A DNA stretch of 8,010 bases, taken from contig CALFWN010000382.1 of assembly GCA_937928335.1 (NCBI GenBank), positions 1-8,010 of the forward strand. The letters run 5' to 3'. Shown here in pieces: positions 6,175 through 8,010 of this stretch. Every line of letters begins with the position of its first letter. Position 1 is the first letter of the stretch. The notes under the pieces are model-generated. The model was not told where the DNA came from and made no database searches. It saw only the letters and a program-made list of their open reading frames with translations. The stretch is from an uncultured Litoreibacter sp. Lineage in GTDB: Bacteria > Pseudomonadota > Alphaproteobacteria > Rhodobacterales > Rhodobacteraceae. Made by a program: the position numbers and the translations under genes.

Positions 6175-6231
6175 ATGTCTAGAGTGATATTGGAGCAAGG
6201 TGTCAGGCAAGGTACGGAGGTGCGTTTTTAG
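6175..6231 (+). CDS. Candidate 18-residue peptide with very strong ribosome binding site
   Basis: ATG TCT AGA ... TTT TAG encodes MSRVILEQGVRQGTEVRF. AAAGGAGGTG (6162-6171) is complementary over 10 bases to the end of 16S rRNA, and GGAGG lies 5 nt before the ATG, an almost ideal site. The peptide has three Arg and two Glu, no signal peptide, no Cys and no membrane segment. It has no run of rare or regulatory codons of the kind seen in amino-acid attenuators. I do not recognise it. It could be a functional micropeptide, or its translation could serve only to shape or protect the RNA. Translation initiation is well supported by the site; function is unknown. Confidence 0.5.
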   Translation: MSRVILEQGVRQGTEVRF

Positions 6232-6300
6232 GGGCAGTCCCCTGTGAACCACACCGAGGTATCCGGTCAGTCCACCTGACCCCACCTCCATCGATCTCGG

Positions 6301-6335
6301 AAGGGTCGCCGCGCTGTTGGCGACCCTTTCTCTTT
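6301..6335 (+). terminator. Intrinsic terminator of the small-RNA unit
   Basis: AAGGGTCGCC (6301-6310) and GGCGACCCTT (6319-6328) form a perfect 10-bp stem with an 8-base loop, followed by TTTCTCTTT (6327-6335). The T-rich tail lies only on the plus-strand side, so it ends rightward transcription from the yhhQ/small-RNA side. It stops 34 bp before the end of the converging kinase gene. Confidence 0.85.
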
Positions 6336-6369
6336 GCGGGCTCATCTACTGCTGGGCCAAACATCCTTG

Positions 6370-8010
6370 CTAGGAGGCCGCCACGCTTTTGTCCTGAGCG
6401 AGGTTTTTCGAGATCCAGAAGGCAAGCCTGTTTGCCAGCTCCTGTTTCGAGGCGGGTTTGGGCAGCACATCATCCATCCCTGCTTCAAAGCATCGCTTTT
6501 GGTCATTCTCGCCGCAATTTGCGGTATAGGCGATGATCGGGCAGGGCTGCAGGGCACGGGACCGTTCAATGGCGCGGATGGCGCGGGTGGCGTCAAACCC
6601 GTTGCGGTTCGGCATGGAGACATCCATCAGCACCGCGTCGTAGCGGCCCTGCTCATAAAGCTGCATCGCCTCCTCGCCATCGCCGGCAATATCGAGATTA
6701 ACGCCGCTGTCTTTGATGAAGCCCTGAACGATCTTCTGATTGACGCGGTTATCTTCTGCCAGCAACACATTCACGCCCTTCAGCAGCGCATGGGGGGCCG
6801 CTTTTTCGCCCTCGCCGGTGAGCGTGGCATTGGTGGTCGCGAGCGGCAGGCGGATGATGAATTCAGACCCTGCCCCCAGTTCCGAGAGCAGCTTTACCGT
6901 GCCGCCCATCGTGGTTGTCACCCGCTCCACAATCGAGAGGCCAAGGCCGCTGCCCTCGAATTGGCGGTCCAGAGCCCCGTCCGCCTGCTGGAATGCACCA
7001 AAGATGACGTCGCGCTTTTCCGATGCGATGCCGACGCCGGTATCGATCACCCGCAGCTCAAGCTGTCTGGCACCGTCCAGCACCACTTGATGCAACGACA
7101 CATGCACAGAGCCCTCTTTTGTGAATTTGATGCCGTTGCGCACCAGATTGAGCAGAATTTGGCGGAACCTGCCACGATCCATGCAGCAGGTCTCAGGCAG
7201 ATCCGGCCCAAACTCGCAGGTGAGTGTCAGGCCCTTTTTCTGCGCGAAATGGCGCAGGATCTGCACCGAATCCACCGTGACCTTGCGCAGGTCGCAGGCT
7301 TCCCGTTTCAGCCGCACCGTGCCGCTTTCAAATCGCGCGAAATCCAGAATATCTGACACGTTTTCCATCAGATCGGCCGCGCAGCCACGTATTTTGCTGA
7401 CCTGCAGGCTTTGCTCAGGGCTCAGGTTTGATTGGCTGAGCAGCTCTGCCATACCCATTATTCCGTTCATGGGGGTGCGCATTTCATGGCTCATCGTGCT
7501 CATGAATTGCGATTTGGCGGCGTTGGATTGGCGCGCCGCTTCTTCCGCGGCGCTACGGCGTTTGACTTCTTCTTCCAGCCGGGCATTCACGTCTTGCAGG
7601 TCGCGATTGGCCTCATCGGCAAGATTTTGTTGCGTTCGCGAGACCCGCAAGGCGTAGCCTGCAAACAGCAAGGCGCCTGAAAGCGTTCCGATCAGGGCCG
7701 TTACGATATGGCGCAGAGAGGTATCGGTGCCGGTGACAAAACCCTCCCTCGGGCTGACCGCCACGGTAAACATGGTATCAGCAACCGGCACGTCGGGGGC
7801 CTTGGTATAGAATGCGTTGGACAGGATGCGCATGTCATAGGTGAAGATCGCTTCGCCTTCGAGAAACATCGCCAGATCAAGCTTTTCAAGGGTTTTGCCA
7901 TTGGCCCCGGCATAGAGGTTATCCACCCAGTCGGCGACCTGAAGCACCACCCAGAGCGTGCCGATATGCTGCCCGTTGCGGCGCACGGATTTGGCCACGA
8001 TGAAACCCGC
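6370..8010 (-). CDS. Membrane-bound hybrid sensor histidine kinase (N-terminus beyond window)
   Basis: The frame is open to the right edge, giving the last 546 residues. Numbering from the edge: residues 1-100 are the end of a periplasmic sensor, with two stretches suggesting a CHASE-like fold (GTLWVVLQVADW, AVSPREGFVTG). A transmembrane helix lies at about 101-121, a coiled-coil linker at about 124-160, and the HisKA domain has MSHEMRTPMNG with phosphorylated His175. The HATPase_c domain shows N-box NLVRNGIKFT (Asn292), DTGVGI (Asp323), the FGAF box and GSGLGLSI. A receiver domain spans about 410-530, with acidic Glu419/Asp420 (LLAEDN), phospho-acceptor Asp463 (LMDVSMP), Thr496 and Lys518 (PKPAS). 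All catalytic residues for ATP-driven autophosphorylation and transfer to the receiver are present. No Hpt or output domain follows, so a separate phosphotransfer protein is expected. The signal and target cannot be told. The N-box Gly in place of the usual Ala is a minor deviation. Confidence 0.93.
   Translation of the reverse strand, partial: AGFIVAKSVRRNGQHIGTLWVVLQVADWVDNLYAGANGKTLEKLDLAMFLEGEAIFTYDMRILSNAFYTKAPDVPVADTMFTVAVSPREGFVTGTDTSLRHIVTALIGTLSGALLFAGYALRVSRTQQNLADEANRDLQDVNARLEEEVKRRSAAEEAARQSNAAKSQFMSTMSHEMRTPMNGIMGMAELLSQSNLSPEQSLQVSKIRGCAADLMENVSDILDFARFESGTVRLKREACDLRKVTVDSVQILRHFAQKKGLTLTCEFGPDLPETCCMDRGRFRQILLNLVRNGIKFTKEGSVHVSLHQVVLDGARQLELRVIDTGVGIASEKRDVIFGAFQQADGALDRQFEGSGLGLSIVERVTTTMGGTVKLLSELGAGSEFIIRLPLATTNATLTGEGEKAAPHALLKGVNVLLAEDNRVNQKIVQGFIKDSGVNLDIAGDGEEAMQLYEQGRYDAVLMDVSMPNRNGFDATRAIRAIERSRALQPCPIIAYTANCGENDQKRCFEAGMDDVLPKPASKQELANRLAFWISKNLAQDKSVAAS

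Larger units (their letters stand above)
6143..6335 (+). ncRNA. Candidate orphan small RNA with embedded peptide ORF
   Basis: About 190 bases form a self-contained transcript-like unit with no gene after it on this strand. Its parts, in order, are: hairpin GGTTG-AACAG-CAACC (6143-6157); a 10-nt Shine-Dalgarno and 18-codon ORF (6162-6231); a short GC hairpin GGGG-CAGT-CCCC (6231-6242); a longer hairpin in which GAGGT (6256-6260) pairs with ACCTC (6284-6288) and GGTCAG (6265-6270) with CTGACC (6276-6281); and a 10-bp intrinsic terminator. CACCTCC (6283-6289) is identical to the 16S anti-Shine-Dalgarno core and complementary to GGAGGTG at 6165-6171 and 6216-6222. CTTGAG (6112-6117) with CACCATC (6135-6141) loosely resembles a heat-shock sigma (RpoH) promoter, but it would put the start inside the first hairpin, so the 5' end is uncertain. 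Layout is reminiscent of Rhodobacter small-ORF RNAs that carry CCUCC motifs; homology is not claimed. Confidence 0.5.

Noticed and set aside
6175..6335. Reading the 18-codon ORF as a classical amino-acid attenuator leader peptide
   Set aside because: There is no run of one amino acid's codons, and no biosynthetic gene follows on this strand; the next gene converges from the other strand.
6334..7356. 340-codon plus-strand frame antisense to the kinase gene
   Set aside because: It lies opposite an intact histidine kinase with all catalytic motifs, has no RBS, and its start lies at the small-RNA terminator.

Overview
The window looks like a piece of chromosome from an alphaproteobacterium of the Rhodobacteraceae (Roseobacter group or a close relative). 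The evidence is the GC-rich coding sequence with matching codon use, the order slt / dapA / GNAT / smpB, and an aromatic aminotransferase that closely resembles the Paracoccus denitrificans enzyme as I remember it. Coding density is high. I see no mobile element, phage gene, CRISPR array, rRNA or tRNA.

Layout. Positions 1-792 (minus) hold the N-terminal part of a secreted soluble lytic transglycosylase; the rest runs off the left edge. A divergent intergenic region (793-953) carries the dapA leader. A tight plus-strand cluster follows: dapA (lysine and cell-wall precursor synthesis), a GNAT acetyltransferase whose only reasonable start is a CTG overlapping the dapA stop, smpB (trans-translation), a small two-helix membrane protein overlapping the smpB stop, sseA (3-mercaptopyruvate sulfurtransferase) and a tyrB/aspC-type aminotransferase. 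The last two genes are 3 bp apart and could form a cysteine transamination / mercaptopyruvate desulfuration pair. A short minus-strand gene for a DnaJ-type zinc-finger miniprotein (5073-5294) converges on the aminotransferase gene. Divergent from it lies yhhQ, the queuosine-precursor transporter, preceded by a compact candidate preQ1-I riboswitch (5438-5469).

Between yhhQ and the next gene (6107-6369) lies the least ordinary part of the window. An 18-codon ORF has a 10-nt perfect Shine-Dalgarno sequence. It is followed by several hairpins, a CACCTCC segment identical to the 16S anti-Shine-Dalgarno core, and a 10-bp intrinsic terminator. No plus-strand gene follows, so it looks like a free-standing small transcript, possibly one that both encodes a peptide and acts as a regulatory RNA. 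The right end (6370-8010, minus) is a membrane-bound hybrid histidine kinase whose N-terminus lies outside the window.

Most genes are housekeeping. The points worth a second look are the orphan small RNA/peptide locus, the yhhQ riboswitch, the CTG start, and a hairpin that covers the sseA ribosome binding site.
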